This document shows, one piece after another, positions 36,446 to 45,057 of a stretch of 64,000 nucleotides of DNA. The notes under the pieces are model-generated. The model was not told where the DNA came from and did no database searches. It saw only the letters and a program-made list of their open reading frames with translations. Within the stretch, counting starts at the first letter, position 1. The number at the start of each line of letters is the position of its first letter. Source of the DNA: PMP191F sp047602185 (GTDB lineage Bacteria > Bacteroidota > Bacteroidia > Chitinophagales > Chitinophagaceae); the NCBI GenBank assembly GCA_047602185.1, contig JASGHY010000001.1, positions 1,364,001-1,428,000 of the forward strand. Direction: 5' to 3'. The position numbers were made by a program, and so were the translations under genes.

Positions 36446-36595
36446 TTAGATGATGTCCATCGCCTTCACGAAAAACGTGCAAACGAAGGGGATGATCATG
36501 GTAAGATATTCCCAATGTGCGCCAATCGCATAAATTAAACCTGCCGTAGAGATCAGGAACAGAACCCAGAATAAACCTTTATTCTTATTTGCCAT
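36446..36595 (-). CDS. Small 49-residue membrane protein
   Basis: The reading frame from ATG at 36593-36595 to TAA at 36446-36448 encodes MANKNKGLFWVLFLISTAGL followed by IYAIGAHWEYLTMIIPFVCT and FFVKAMDII. Two hydrophobic stretches (about 8-24 and 31-43) suggest a two-pass or hairpin inner-membrane protein with a positively charged N-terminus facing the cytosol. A good Bacteroidota -7 box (TATTTTTG) with an ATTG 20 bp further upstream precedes it, and a hairpin follows. The gene is shorter than usual ORF cut-offs but codon use is normal. The function is unknown. Confidence 0.7.
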   Translation of the reverse strand: MANKNKGLFWVLFLISTAGLIYAIGAHWEYLTMIIPFVCTFFVKAMDII

Positions 36596-36615
36596 GAGTA
36601 TTGGAGAATTTTCGG

Positions 36616-36647
36616 CAAAAATAAAGGGTAAAACTGATTATAACAAT
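36616..36647 (-). promoter_or_regulatory. Promoter of the 49-aa gene
   Basis: On the minus strand TATTTTTG (36616-36623) matches TAnnTTTG, and ATTG (36644-36647) lies 20 bp upstream where the -33 element is expected. The start codon follows about 20 bp downstream. Confidence 0.55.
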
Positions 36648-36865
36648 TTGTAAGTGTGTTTTTTGGGATGGTGCAAAACTTTTTATTTCTTTGATAAAAA
36701 CACCCTTACTTATCCACACTGCCGCCTTTTTTACGTTATGCTACCGGGCAGTATCCGTTTTATACCCTTATTATCCGGGAAACATTTATCCTTATTAAAA
36801 AATCATATTGTGTAATTAATACACTTTGTGATAAATTAGCTGCTCTTTTGGTTAAAACAGGCATG

Positions 36866-39559
36866 ATGAAGATCCATTTTTATATACGTTTTTATACACA
36901 TGTTGGTCAGTCGATTGCTGTTATGGGAAATGCCGGTGAATTGGGCAACAACAGTGAAGAAAACGCCTTTCCGCTTACCTGGCTCAATAACGATTTCTGG
37001 TATGGTGCTATCCAATTGGATACTGCCAGCCCTGCTAAGCTTCAATATAAATACCTGTTGACTAACGAGGATGGTACCCGCGTAATAGAGTGGGGCGATG
37101 ACCGCGTACTGGATACCGGCAAGCTGCACAATATTGAAGAAGTGCAACTGGTTGATACCTGGAACCATAGCGGGGAGTTTGAAAATGCCTTTTATACCGA
37201 TCCTTTCCAGCAAATCCTGCTGGCACCCAATTATACTTCTCCCAAAGTAAAACAGCCTAAACATTATTCACACGTCTTTAAAGTAAAGGCTCCCTTACTG
37301 GAAAAACACGAGGTGCTGTGTATCCTGGGCAGCGACAAGGTGTTGAAAGAATGGAATACCGGAGAGCCGGTTTTGCTGGAACGTGAAAATGGCTGGTGGA
37401 GCATAGCAATGAACCTGCCCAAAGAGTCTTTCCCGCTGCACTATAAATACGGCGTTTATAACATAAAGGAAAAAGCATTTGTAAGATTTGAAGATGGCAG
37501 CAACCGCGTACTGCATGGTGACGCACAGCAACATAAACTCACCCTGCTGCACGATGGATTTGCCCACCTGCCCAACACTACCTGGAAGGGCGCCGGTGTA
37601 TCGATCCCCGTTTTCAGCTTACGCAGTAATAAATCATTTGGTACCGGTGAATTTACAGACCTGGCCCTCCTGGCAGACTGGGCGCATAAAACCGGTTTAA
37701 AGGTGATCCAGATCTTGCCGGTAAATGACACTACCGCCACGCATTCCTGGACAGATACCTATCCTTATGCCGCTGTATCAGCCTTTGCATTGCACCCCAT
37801 GTACCTGAACCTGGAACAGGTGGCAGGCAAAAAGAATGCTGCATTATTGAAACCGGCTAAGAAGAAACAGAAAGAGCTGAATGAACTCCCTGAGATTCAT
37901 TACGAGGAAGTTATGAACTGCAAGCTGGGGATCATTAAAGAACTGTTTGCATTACAGCGGGAAGAGTTGCTGCAGGACAAAGATTACCTCGCATTCTTCC
38001 AGCAGAACAAACACTGGCTGGTTCCTTATGCCGCCTTCTGCTATTTACGCGATAAGAACGGCACCTCCGATCCTAACCAGTGGAAAACCCATAGCCAGTA
38101 CGATAAAGCTGCTATTGACAAACTGGTATCACCCCGCAACAAGCATTTTCACGATATAGCGATTCACTATTTCACGCAGTATCACCTGCACCTGCAATTA
38201 AAAGAGGCAGTGGAATACGCCCATAAAAAGGGCATCATCCTGAAAGGTGATATTCCCATTGGTGTGTACCGTTTTGGTTGTGATGCCTGGACGGAACCCG
38301 AGTTATATCACATGGATGCACAGGCCGGCGCTCCGCCCGATGATTTTGCCATCAAAGGCCAGAACTGGGGTTTTCCTACGTACAACTGGGAACGAATGGC
38401 TGAAGATGGTTTTGAATGGTGGCACCGTCGCTTTGTACAGATGGGCAATTATTTTGATGCGTTCCGCATTGATCATATCCTTGGCTTCTTCCGCATCTGG
38501 AGTATTCCTTTGCATGCCGTAGAAGGCATCATGGGCTATTTTGTTCGTGCCATTCCTGTACGGGTAAATGAATTTGCACAACGTGGTGGCTGGTTCGATT
38601 ACCGCCGTTTCTGCGCTCCCTTTATTACCGATGCAGTGTTATGGGAACTATTTGGCCCCAACAGCGAAAAGTTCAAACCTTACTTGCTCAATACCGGCCT
38701 GGGACAATATGAGCTATTACCACAGTTTGCCACACAGCGACAGGTAGAAGCCCATTTTGCCGCACTGGAAGCAACAGAAGAGAACCAGCACATCCGCCAG
38801 GGATTGTATGATCTCTTATCTAACGTACTGTTACTGGAGCAACCTGGTTCACAGGGGCAGGAGTTTCACTTCCGCTTTGGTATAGAAGGTACCGCCTCCT
38901 TCCGCCACCTCGACGGACATACACAATACATCCTGAAAGAACTTTATGTAGATTATTTCTATCAAAGGCAGAATGATTTCTGGATGAAGGAAGCCATGAA
39001 AAAGCTTCCCGCTCTCAAACGCTCCACCAACATGCTTATCTGTGGTGAAGACCTTGGTATGGTACCGGCATCCGTTCCTGATGTAATGAGATTATTGGGC
39101 ATCCTGAGCCTGGAAATCCAACGTATGCCGAAAGATCCTTCACAGGAGTTTTTCAGACCTGCCAATGCGCCCTACCTGTCTGTAGTTACACCTTCCACCC
39201 ACGATATGAGTACTGTTCGCGGCTGGTGGGAAGAAGATCGCGTCAAAACACAACGTTTCTTCAATAATGAACTGGGACAATGGGGTGATGCACCTTATCA
39301 TTGCGATGGGTGGATCAACAAGGCCATTGTACGCCAGCATCTCAATTCACCTGCCATGTGGGCCATCTTCCAGTTGCAGGACATCCTGGGTATGAGTGAT
39401 ACGCTCCGTAGACCCAATCCGCATGAAGAACGCATTAACGTTCCCGCCAATCCCAAAAACTACTGGCGTTACCGCATGCATCTTTCACTGGAACAATTAC
39501 TAAAAGAAAAAGAGTTCAATGAAGAACTGAAAGAATTTGTAGAGGCAGGGGGAAGATAA
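36866..39559 (+). CDS. malQ: 4-alpha-glucanotransferase (GH77 amylomaltase) with N-terminal CBM20-like domains
   Basis: About 897 residues from the second of two adjacent ATGs (MKIHFYIRFYTHVGQS). Two starch-binding-type beta domains precede the catalytic barrel (about 1-115 and 130-235, each with a PL-HYKY or LQYKY-like strand). The GH77 domain (about 250-890) has the nucleophile Asp in YFDAFRIDHILGFF, the acid/base Glu in ICGEDLGMVP and the third acid in PSTHDMSTVRGWWEE. It transfers alpha-1,4-glucan segments and releases glucose in the cytosol. The tandem CBM20 layout is the plant DPE2-like type also seen in Bacteroidota. The nearby glucokinase may act in the same pathway. Confidence 0.93.
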   Translation: MKIHFYIRFYTHVGQSIAVMGNAGELGNNSEENAFPLTWLNNDFWYGAIQLDTASPAKLQYKYLLTNEDGTRVIEWGDDRVLDTGKLHNIEEVQLVDTWNHSGEFENAFYTDPFQQILLAPNYTSPKVKQPKHYSHVFKVKAPLLEKHEVLCILGSDKVLKEWNTGEPVLLERENGWWSIAMNLPKESFPLHYKYGVYNIKEKAFVRFEDGSNRVLHGDAQQHKLTLLHDGFAHLPNTTWKGAGVSIPVFSLRSNKSFGTGEFTDLALLADWAHKTGLKVIQILPVNDTTATHSWTDTYPYAAVSAFALHPMYLNLEQVAGKKNAALLKPAKKKQKELNELPEIHYEEVMNCKLGIIKELFALQREELLQDKDYLAFFQQNKHWLVPYAAFCYLRDKNGTSDPNQWKTHSQYDKAAIDKLVSPRNKHFHDIAIHYFTQYHLHLQLKEAVEYAHKKGIILKGDIPIGVYRFGCDAWTEPELYHMDAQAGAPPDDFAIKGQNWGFPTYNWERMAEDGFEWWHRRFVQMGNYFDAFRIDHILGFFRIWSIPLHAVEGIMGYFVRAIPVRVNEFAQRGGWFDYRRFCAPFITDAVLWELFGPNSEKFKPYLLNTGLGQYELLPQFATQRQVEAHFAALEATEENQHIRQGLYDLLSNVLLLEQPGSQGQEFHFRFGIEGTASFRHLDGHTQYILKELYVDYFYQRQNDFWMKEAMKKLPALKRSTNMLICGEDLGMVPASVPDVMRLLGILSLEIQRMPKDPSQEFFRPANAPYLSVVTPSTHDMSTVRGWWEEDRVKTQRFFNNELGQWGDAPYHCDGWINKAIVRQHLNSPAMWAIFQLQDILGMSDTLRRPNPHEERINVPANPKNYWRYRMHLSLEQLLKEKEFNEELKEFVEAGGR

Positions 39560-40160
39560 TTTCGGGTTCTGAAATCGTGAGACGTGAATCGTCAATCGTG
39601 AGTGGGGGCGTAAAATGAATGTTACCGGTTTCCTGATACCGGATACAGGATTTGAGATTTGATGTTTGAAATTTGATATTGGAATACCGTTACCGGTTAC
39701 CGGATACTGGTTTCAGGGATTTCTAATTTCACGCAAAGACGCGAACAAATACAAGTTGGCAGTTGGCAATTTGCAGTTAAATCGTTACCGGTTGCCAGTT
39801 GCCGGATACCTGTTTTAAACTTCGAATTCACCCCTGTCAACTTATTAACTTTTCAACTGGTGAACTCTGGGGATTGTATTTCCCTTCAAAATTCGATATT
39901 GGGAGTTGGACATTCGATATTGCCGTTTTCCGTACTTCTAACTTTGTATTTCGTCCTTTCAGACCTCAGGCTTTTGTCTTTCCCTTGTTAACTTATCAAC
40001 CTTTCAACCTGTCAACTGCATCTCCTTGTACCTTGTTCCTTAAATCTTGAACCTTTACCCATAACTCTGTATTCGCTTTAGGCATTCAGCGTTCTGCGTT
40101 AAGCCGTATTTTACCTATAACCTAAAACTTACAACCTACAACCTGTATTTGCTTAAATTC
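39560..40160. repeat. Intergenic 7-bp-period repeat composite
   Basis: No gene. It starts at the amylomaltase stop codon with GTGAGAC/GTGAATC/GTCAATC units (39577-39603). Then come GATTTGAGATTTGATG-type units, the TTGGCAG array (39751-39777), CGATATT/CGGAGT-like units (39893-39925), the CGTACTTC-to-TCAACCTGTC block (39931-40020, parallel to 36111-36200), GGCATTC/AGCGTTC/TGCGTTA units (40080-40102) and CTATAAC/CTAAAAC/TTACAAC units (40113-40145). Confidence 0.85.
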
Positions 40161-40179
40161 GCATCTCATTCAACGAATT

Positions 40180-41205
40180 ATGAAGGTTACTTATCGCACC
40201 ACCAATTTACCCTTTACCTATCCGTTCACGATCTCCAAAGGCACCAAAACGCACCAGCCGGCCCTGGTAGTGGCATTAGAATATTTTGGCAATATTGGTT
40301 ATGGCGAAGCACCGGCTATTACTTACTACAATATCCCGGTAGAGAAAATGGTCGAAGACCTTGAGCGTAAAAAGATGTTCGTTGAAAAGTTTGCTTTCAC
40401 AGAACCCGAACGTTACTGGCATTACCTGCATCACTTATATCCCCAGAATAACTTCCTGGTTTGCGCACTGGACATTGCCGCCTGGGACATGTATGGTAAG
40501 CTCCGCAATCAGCCCTTATACCAGTTATGGCAACTGGACGCTTCCAAAGCTCCTTCCACAGATTATACCATTGGCATAGATACCATTGAAAAAATGGTGG
40601 CCAAAATGCAGGAGAAGCCCTGGCCTATCTATAAGATCAAACTGGGCACACCGGATGATATTGCTATAGTAACAGCTTTACGTAAACATACCGATGCCGT
40701 ATTGCGCGTAGATGCCAATGCCGGCTGGACGCTGGAGGAGGCCCTTGAAAAGATCCCGCAACTAAAAGACCTTGGTGTTGAGTTTATAGAGCAACCGTTG
40801 GCAAAAGACAATTGGGAAGGCATGAAGACCCTGTTTAAAAAGTCTCCCTTACCCTTGATTGCCGATGAAGCCTGTGTATTGGAAAGTGATGTAGAAAAAT
40901 GTCACGGTCATTTTCATGGTATCAATATCAAACTCACCAAATGCAGTGGCATTACTCCTGCCAGGCGCATGATAGAAAAAGCCCGCTCGCTTGATATGAA
41001 AGTGATGGTAGGTAGTATGAACGAAAGTTCTATAGGTACTGCTGCCATTGCCCATCTTTCTCCGCTACTGGACTATGTAGATATGGACGGCCCCTTATTA
41101 CTCAAAGAAGATCTCGCCACCGGCATCTCGTTTGATGCCCAGGGCAAACCTGTTTTCTCCGGCAAACCCGGGCTGGGAGTGGAGCTGAGTAACTTTGAAA
41201 TATAG
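40180..41205 (+). CDS. Dipeptide epimerase (enolase superfamily, L-Ala-D/L-Glu type)
   Basis: 341 residues. The mandelate racemase-like capping domain (1-120) is followed by the barrel with the expected residues: Lys pair in YKIKLGTPDD, metal ligands in LRVDANAGW (Asp), EFIEQPL (Glu) and LIADEAC (Asp), the second catalytic Lys in NIKLTKCSG, and the dipeptide-binding DxD motif in DYVDMDGPLLL. Enzymes with this set epimerise muropeptide-derived L-Ala-D-Glu or related dipeptides in the cytosol, feeding cell-wall recycling. It is monocistronic. The exact dipeptide preference cannot be set from the sequence alone. Confidence 0.9.
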   Translation: MKVTYRTTNLPFTYPFTISKGTKTHQPALVVALEYFGNIGYGEAPAITYYNIPVEKMVEDLERKKMFVEKFAFTEPERYWHYLHHLYPQNNFLVCALDIAAWDMYGKLRNQPLYQLWQLDASKAPSTDYTIGIDTIEKMVAKMQEKPWPIYKIKLGTPDDIAIVTALRKHTDAVLRVDANAGWTLEEALEKIPQLKDLGVEFIEQPLAKDNWEGMKTLFKKSPLPLIADEACVLESDVEKCHGHFHGINIKLTKCSGITPARRMIEKARSLDMKVMVGSMNESSIGTAAIAHLSPLLDYVDMDGPLLLKEDLATGISFDAQGKPVFSGKPGLGVELSNFEI

Positions 41206-41580
41206 AATCAGGTATTAGGTTTTAGCTGTTAGCAAATACAAGCCCGGAAGAAAAACCAATATCGAATGTTGAATTTTGAATGCCGAATTTCGAAAGAAAG
41301 ACCGGAAGAAAGTTGGCAATTTGCAGTTAAACCAGTGAATAGTCAATGGTCAATAGTGAATATAAGCTACGAGCCGCGAGGAATACAAGTTTGCAGTTGG
41401 CAATTTGCAGTTGTTCTAACTTCAAACATCCAATCTCAAATCCAGGATCAGGCATCCAGTAACCGGCATCTGGTATCCGGTAACTTGTATTTCACGACTC
41501 ACGATTGCCGTCTGCCGATTCACGTCTCACAATAAAATCCCCAGATCTTCCTCACGTCTCTTCAAACCATCCATACGTCA
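41206..41580. repeat. Intergenic 7-bp-period repeat composite
   Basis: No gene. TAGGTTT/TAGCTGT/TAGCAAA units (41215-41235) begin right after the epimerase stop. CGAATGT/TGAATTT/TGAATGC units follow (41263-41290), a TTGGCAA half-array joined to GTGAATA/GTCAATG units (41312-41362), AGCTACG/AGCCGCG (41366-41380), the TTTGCAG/TTGGCAA array (41390-41414) and CTCACGA/TTGCCGT/CTGCCGA units (41497-41530). Confidence 0.85.
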
Positions 41581-41781
41581 AACTAATTAGCTGGCGCCGC
41601 CCTCTCTTTGTTATTTGCACTACCATTTAACTGGTTACCAGTTTCCGCTGAATAGTAGTTTTTTACCATTTATCCCGAAACGGGCCGGAAATGTAACCCA
41701 AATCGGAGCAATACGTCCTATTAACCAAATGACTTGAATTGGCCGACCATCAGGTACATCGGCCTTTCAACACAAACCAAT

Positions 41782-41811
41782 GTACCTTGCGTTGCATAGT
41801 ACCTACTTTTG
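41782..41811 (+). promoter_or_regulatory. Promoter with overlapping GTACC operator, upstream of TonB-dependent protein
   Basis: TACTTTTG (41804-41811) is an exact TAnnTTTG -7 box, 41 bp before the start codon. Immediately upstream, GTACCT occurs at 41782-41787 and again at 41799-41804, 17 bp apart. The second copy abuts the -7 box, a position suited to repression. Similar GTACC-spaced motifs accompany PadR-type regulators in Bacteroidota (recollection, not checked). Confidence 0.5.
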
Positions 41812-41852
41812 AACTGTAATAGCCAACGCAAGTATCTCGTAAAAGTATAGCC

Positions 41853-44303
41853 ATGAACAACAAAACAAGCCTGCTGGCGGGTATAGCCATGATTTTTCTC
41901 GCATTGAACAGCCAGGCGCAAACCAAAACCGGATCTGTAAGCGGAAATGTAACCGATGCCTCCAATGTTGCTGTTAACGCTGCAACTGTAAGTCTCCTTA
42001 AAGCCAAAGACTCTTCTCTCGTTAAAATGGCAGCAGCAGATAAAACCGGCAAGTTTACCATTGAGAATGTAGCAAACGGTAAGTACCTCTTACTGGTATC
42101 GGCAGTAGGGTACAACAAAACCTATTCACAGGCACTGGAAATAAATGGTAATGCCATAGCAGCCACCCCCATTGCTTTAGAACCAGCTTCAAAAAACCTG
42201 AAAGAAGTAACCGTAACAGCCAGCAAACCGATGGTGGAAATGAAGATCGACAGAACCGTGGTGAATGTAGATGCCGCAGTTACCAATACAGGTTCTACCG
42301 CATTGGAAGTACTGGAAAAATCTCCCGGTGTGCAGGTAGATAAAGATGGTAACATCAGCCTCAAAGGCAAACAGGGTGTAACCATTATGCTGGATGGCCG
42401 CCCTTCCTATCTTACCGGTGAGCAACTGGCCAATATGCTGAGAGGCATGCAGGCATCTCAACTGGAGCAGATCGAGATCATGACAAACCCTCCCGCCAAA
42501 TACGATGCTGCCGGCAACTCCGGTATCATCAATATCAAAACCAAAAAGAATAAGATCAGGGGTTTTAATGGCAATGTAAGCGCCGGTGTAGGGCAGGGAG
42601 CTTATTTCAAGAACAACGAAAGCATCAGCATCAATTACCGCAACAATAAAATAAACCTGTTCAGCAGTTACAGCTTTAGCCGCAATATCGGTTACCAGAT
42701 GCTGGATATCCATCGTCGTTACATCAATGATGATGGCACTACCAATGCTATTTTTGACCAGAATACATTCATGAAAACATATCGTACCAATAACAACCTG
42801 AAAGTTGGTATGGACTACTACCTGTCTTCAAAAACCACGCTGGGCGTTGTAGTGAGCGGATTTTACAATCCCCAGAAAACAAATGTGAAGAATACCAGTT
42901 ACCTGAAAAGCCCACAGGATGTGGTGGACTCTATCGTATACGCAACATCTTACAACAAAGAAACCTGGAAGAATGCAAGTGTGAACCTGAACATGCGTCA
43001 CCAGTTTGATTCTACCGGTCGCGAACTGACCGCCGACCTTGATTACCTGTTGTACGATGCTTATACCACACAGAATTTTACCAATACCAACTATACGCCT
43101 TCATGGACAAAAAAGAATGACGAGATCCTGTTTGCAGACCTGCCCGTAAGCATCAAGATCTACACTGCAAGGGTTGACTATACACATCCTTTAAAGAACA
43201 ATGCAAAACTGGAAGTAGGATGGAAGTCAAGCTACGTGAGCACCAATAACAAAGCAAATTTCTTTAACTACGAAAGCAACGATTGGACTCCTGATTACAA
43301 CAGGACCAACTTCTTCAACTATAAAGAAAACATCAATGCTGCTTACGTAAACCTGAACAAACAGATCAACAAGAAATGGGGCGTACAGGCAGGTTTGAGG
43401 TTTGAAAATACCAATTACAAGGGGCTACAGTATGGTAACCCTACAAGAACTGATTCATCCTTCAAACGTTCTTACAGCAGTCTTTTCCCTACCATCTACG
43501 TAAGCTATGCACTGAACGACAACAACCAGTTTGGTGTATCATATGGCAGACGTATAGACAGACCCGACTATGAAGACCTGAACCCTTTCCAGCAGTTCCT
43601 TGACAAATACACTTACCAGGTAGGTAACCCTTTCCTGAGACCTCAATACTCTAACAATATCGAGCTCTCTCATATTTACAAAGGGTTTTTATCAACCACA
43701 CTGAACTATAGTAAAACCACGGACCTTACCAACGAAACGTTTGACCAGGATGGTTATGCCACTATTGTACGCAAGGGCAATATAGGCCGCAGGGAAAACG
43801 CAGGCATTGCCGTGAGTGTGCAGTACCCGGTAGCAAAATGGTACACTACAATGATCTATGTGAACTACAACTATACCAAATACGCGGGTAAATTGTATGG
43901 TGATGACATCAATGTATCGGCTGCCAACCTTACCGTAAATATGAACAACCAGTTTAAGTTCAACAAAGGCTGGAGCGCCGAACTGAGCGGCTGGTACCGC
44001 ACCAAAGGGGTAGAAGGACAGATCCTGATCAGGCCCATGGGGCAGCTCTCAGCCGGTATAGCCAAACAGGTACTGAAAGGTAAAGGATCTGTTAAAATGA
44101 ACGTCAGGGACATTTTCTTTACGCAGGTTGTGAAAGGAAGTATGAACTTTAAGGCTACAGAAGCAACTTTTGAGAACAGGAGAGATAATAGAGTTGCAAA
44201 TATTACGTTTACTTACAGGTTTGGTAAACCGCTTAAAAATACCCCTCAGCGCAACAGGAACGGCGCCAGCGACGAACAGAACCGTGTGAAATCAGGAAAC
44301 TAA
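41853..44303 (+). CDS. TonB-dependent outer-membrane protein (OMP_b-brl_3 type)
   Basis: 816 residues. Signal peptide MNNKTSLLAGIAMIFLALNSQAQ, then a carboxypeptidase-regulatory-like beta domain (about 27-110, GSVSGNVTDASNVAVNAATV). The plug (about 115-240) contains EVTVTASKPMVEMKIDRTVV and DGRPSYLTGEQLANML, and a beta-barrel runs to the C-terminus. This is the non-SusC receptor family common in Bacteroidota; a second member lies at 48504. No SusD partner is adjacent. The promoter carries a GTACC operator, so expression is probably repressible. The ligand is unknown. Confidence 0.9.
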   Translation: MNNKTSLLAGIAMIFLALNSQAQTKTGSVSGNVTDASNVAVNAATVSLLKAKDSSLVKMAAADKTGKFTIENVANGKYLLLVSAVGYNKTYSQALEINGNAIAATPIALEPASKNLKEVTVTASKPMVEMKIDRTVVNVDAAVTNTGSTALEVLEKSPGVQVDKDGNISLKGKQGVTIMLDGRPSYLTGEQLANMLRGMQASQLEQIEIMTNPPAKYDAAGNSGIINIKTKKNKIRGFNGNVSAGVGQGAYFKNNESISINYRNNKINLFSSYSFSRNIGYQMLDIHRRYINDDGTTNAIFDQNTFMKTYRTNNNLKVGMDYYLSSKTTLGVVVSGFYNPQKTNVKNTSYLKSPQDVVDSIVYATSYNKETWKNASVNLNMRHQFDSTGRELTADLDYLLYDAYTTQNFTNTNYTPSWTKKNDEILFADLPVSIKIYTARVDYTHPLKNNAKLEVGWKSSYVSTNNKANFFNYESNDWTPDYNRTNFFNYKENINAAYVNLNKQINKKWGVQAGLRFENTNYKGLQYGNPTRTDSSFKRSYSSLFPTIYVSYALNDNNQFGVSYGRRIDRPDYEDLNPFQQFLDKYTYQVGNPFLRPQYSNNIELSHIYKGFLSTTLNYSKTTDLTNETFDQDGYATIVRKGNIGRRENAGIAVSVQYPVAKWYTTMIYVNYNYTKYAGKLYGDDINVSAANLTVNMNNQFKFNKGWSAELSGWYRTKGVEGQILIRPMGQLSAGIAKQVLKGKGSVKMNVRDIFFTQVVKGSMNFKATEATFENRRDNRVANITFTYRFGKPLKNTPQRNRNGASDEQNRVKSGN

Positions 44304-44367
44304 CTGATACTAACACGTTTACAGATAAAGAGTTTTTTTCTCATGTGATATAGCCATAAAAAGCTAG

Positions 44368-44395
44368 AACGGCCTATTTCTATAGGCCGTTTTTT
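44368..44395 (+). terminator. Terminator of the 41853-44303 gene
   Basis: AACGGCCTAT and ATAGGCCGTT (10 bp) with loop TTCT, followed by TTTTTATT. Confidence 0.85.
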
Positions 44396-44411
44396 ATTAC
44401 CCCTCTTTTTC

Positions 44412-44456
44412 CCGGAATAATACTCCCCGGATGTAAAAAGTGCACTTTTATTCCGG
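44412..44456. promoter_or_regulatory. Nested dyad-symmetry element
   Basis: The outer arms CCGGAATAA (44412-44420) and TTATTCCGG (44448-44456) enclose a perfect 14-bp palindrome AAAAGTGCACTTTT (44436-44449) that overlaps the right arm. It lies between two terminators and upstream of the tiny lipoprotein ORF. It could be an operator or an alternative RNA fold. Confidence 0.4.
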
Positions 44457-44698
44457 ATCAGTAACGAAGGGCAAGGCTACCGCCACAGGATCATAAGCGA
44501 AGGAATAACGGGGCATACCACCAGGAACACGCTACCCATAAACCCTATATATTACTCCTTCGGTTGATTCAAATAAAGCCTTAATGACTATCATCAGATA
44601 CCATCTTTCGCCGCAATATTTCTTTTAACAAATATTAACAGTTGCCAATGAAACCTTTTTCTTTTACAAACGTCTTATATATACAAAGAGCGCAAGAG

Positions 44699-44767
44699 AT
44701 GAAAAAAGTAATACTGATAGCAGTGGTTTTAGTTTACCTGGCAGGATGTGGAATCAGTTACATGTAG
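44699..44767 (+). CDS. Tiny lipoprotein-like ORF (22 residues)
   Basis: ATG to TAG encodes MKKVILIAVVLVYLAGCGIS plus Tyr-Met. It is a complete lipoprotein signal sequence: two Lys, a hydrophobic core and the lipobox YLAGC, leaving a mature peptide of six residues beginning with the lipidated Cys. The layout recalls entericidin or lysis-lipoprotein-like peptides and small orphan lipoproteins. It sits alone between two strong terminators (44368-44395 and 44838-44864), so it has its own transcript. It might instead be the remnant of a larger lipoprotein truncated by the TAG, but the sequence after the stop is not clearly coding. Confidence 0.45.
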   Translation: MKKVILIAVVLVYLAGCGISYM

Positions 44768-44837
44768 AAGAATAGAATTCGCTCTTAATAAAATAGTCAT
44801 ACAGTTTTTTCTCATAAGCAGTTAGTTTTGGTTAACG

Positions 44838-44864
44838 GGCCCCATTTCTATGGGGCCTTTTTTA
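44838..44864 (+). terminator. Terminator downstream of the tiny lipoprotein ORF
   Basis: GGCCCCAT and ATGGGGCC with loop TTCT, then TTTTTTA. The design (ATTTCTAT apex) is the same as at 44368-44395, 470 bp upstream. Confidence 0.85.
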
Positions 44865-44958
44865 TTGCCCTGCTCCCAAGGTTGCAGACGGATGTTCGTC
44901 GTTTGCAGACAAACAATAATAATATGCATAAAAAGCAGCCTCGCTTGTTTAGCATTTC

Positions 44959-44989
44959 GTTGACAATTAACAGGAATATTTTACGTTTG
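44959..44989 (+). promoter_or_regulatory. Promoter of the DUF4407 gene
   Basis: TACGTTTG (44982-44989) matches TAnnTTTG exactly, with GTTG (44959-44962) 19 bp upstream in the -33 position. The start codon lies about 70 bp downstream. Confidence 0.6.
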
Positions 44990-45057
44990 TATCATGTTCT
45001 CCCAACTTCAATCCTCCCTTTATTACATTTCATTGACTTTGAATTTAAACTCAGCGT

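Noticed and set aside
41734..41769. GGCCGA/TCGGCC inverted repeat upstream of the TonB-dependent protein as a riboswitch or attenuator
   Set aside because: It lies upstream of the likely -7 box, so it would not be in the transcript. The 6-bp arms with a 12-nt loop are not strong evidence of a terminator.
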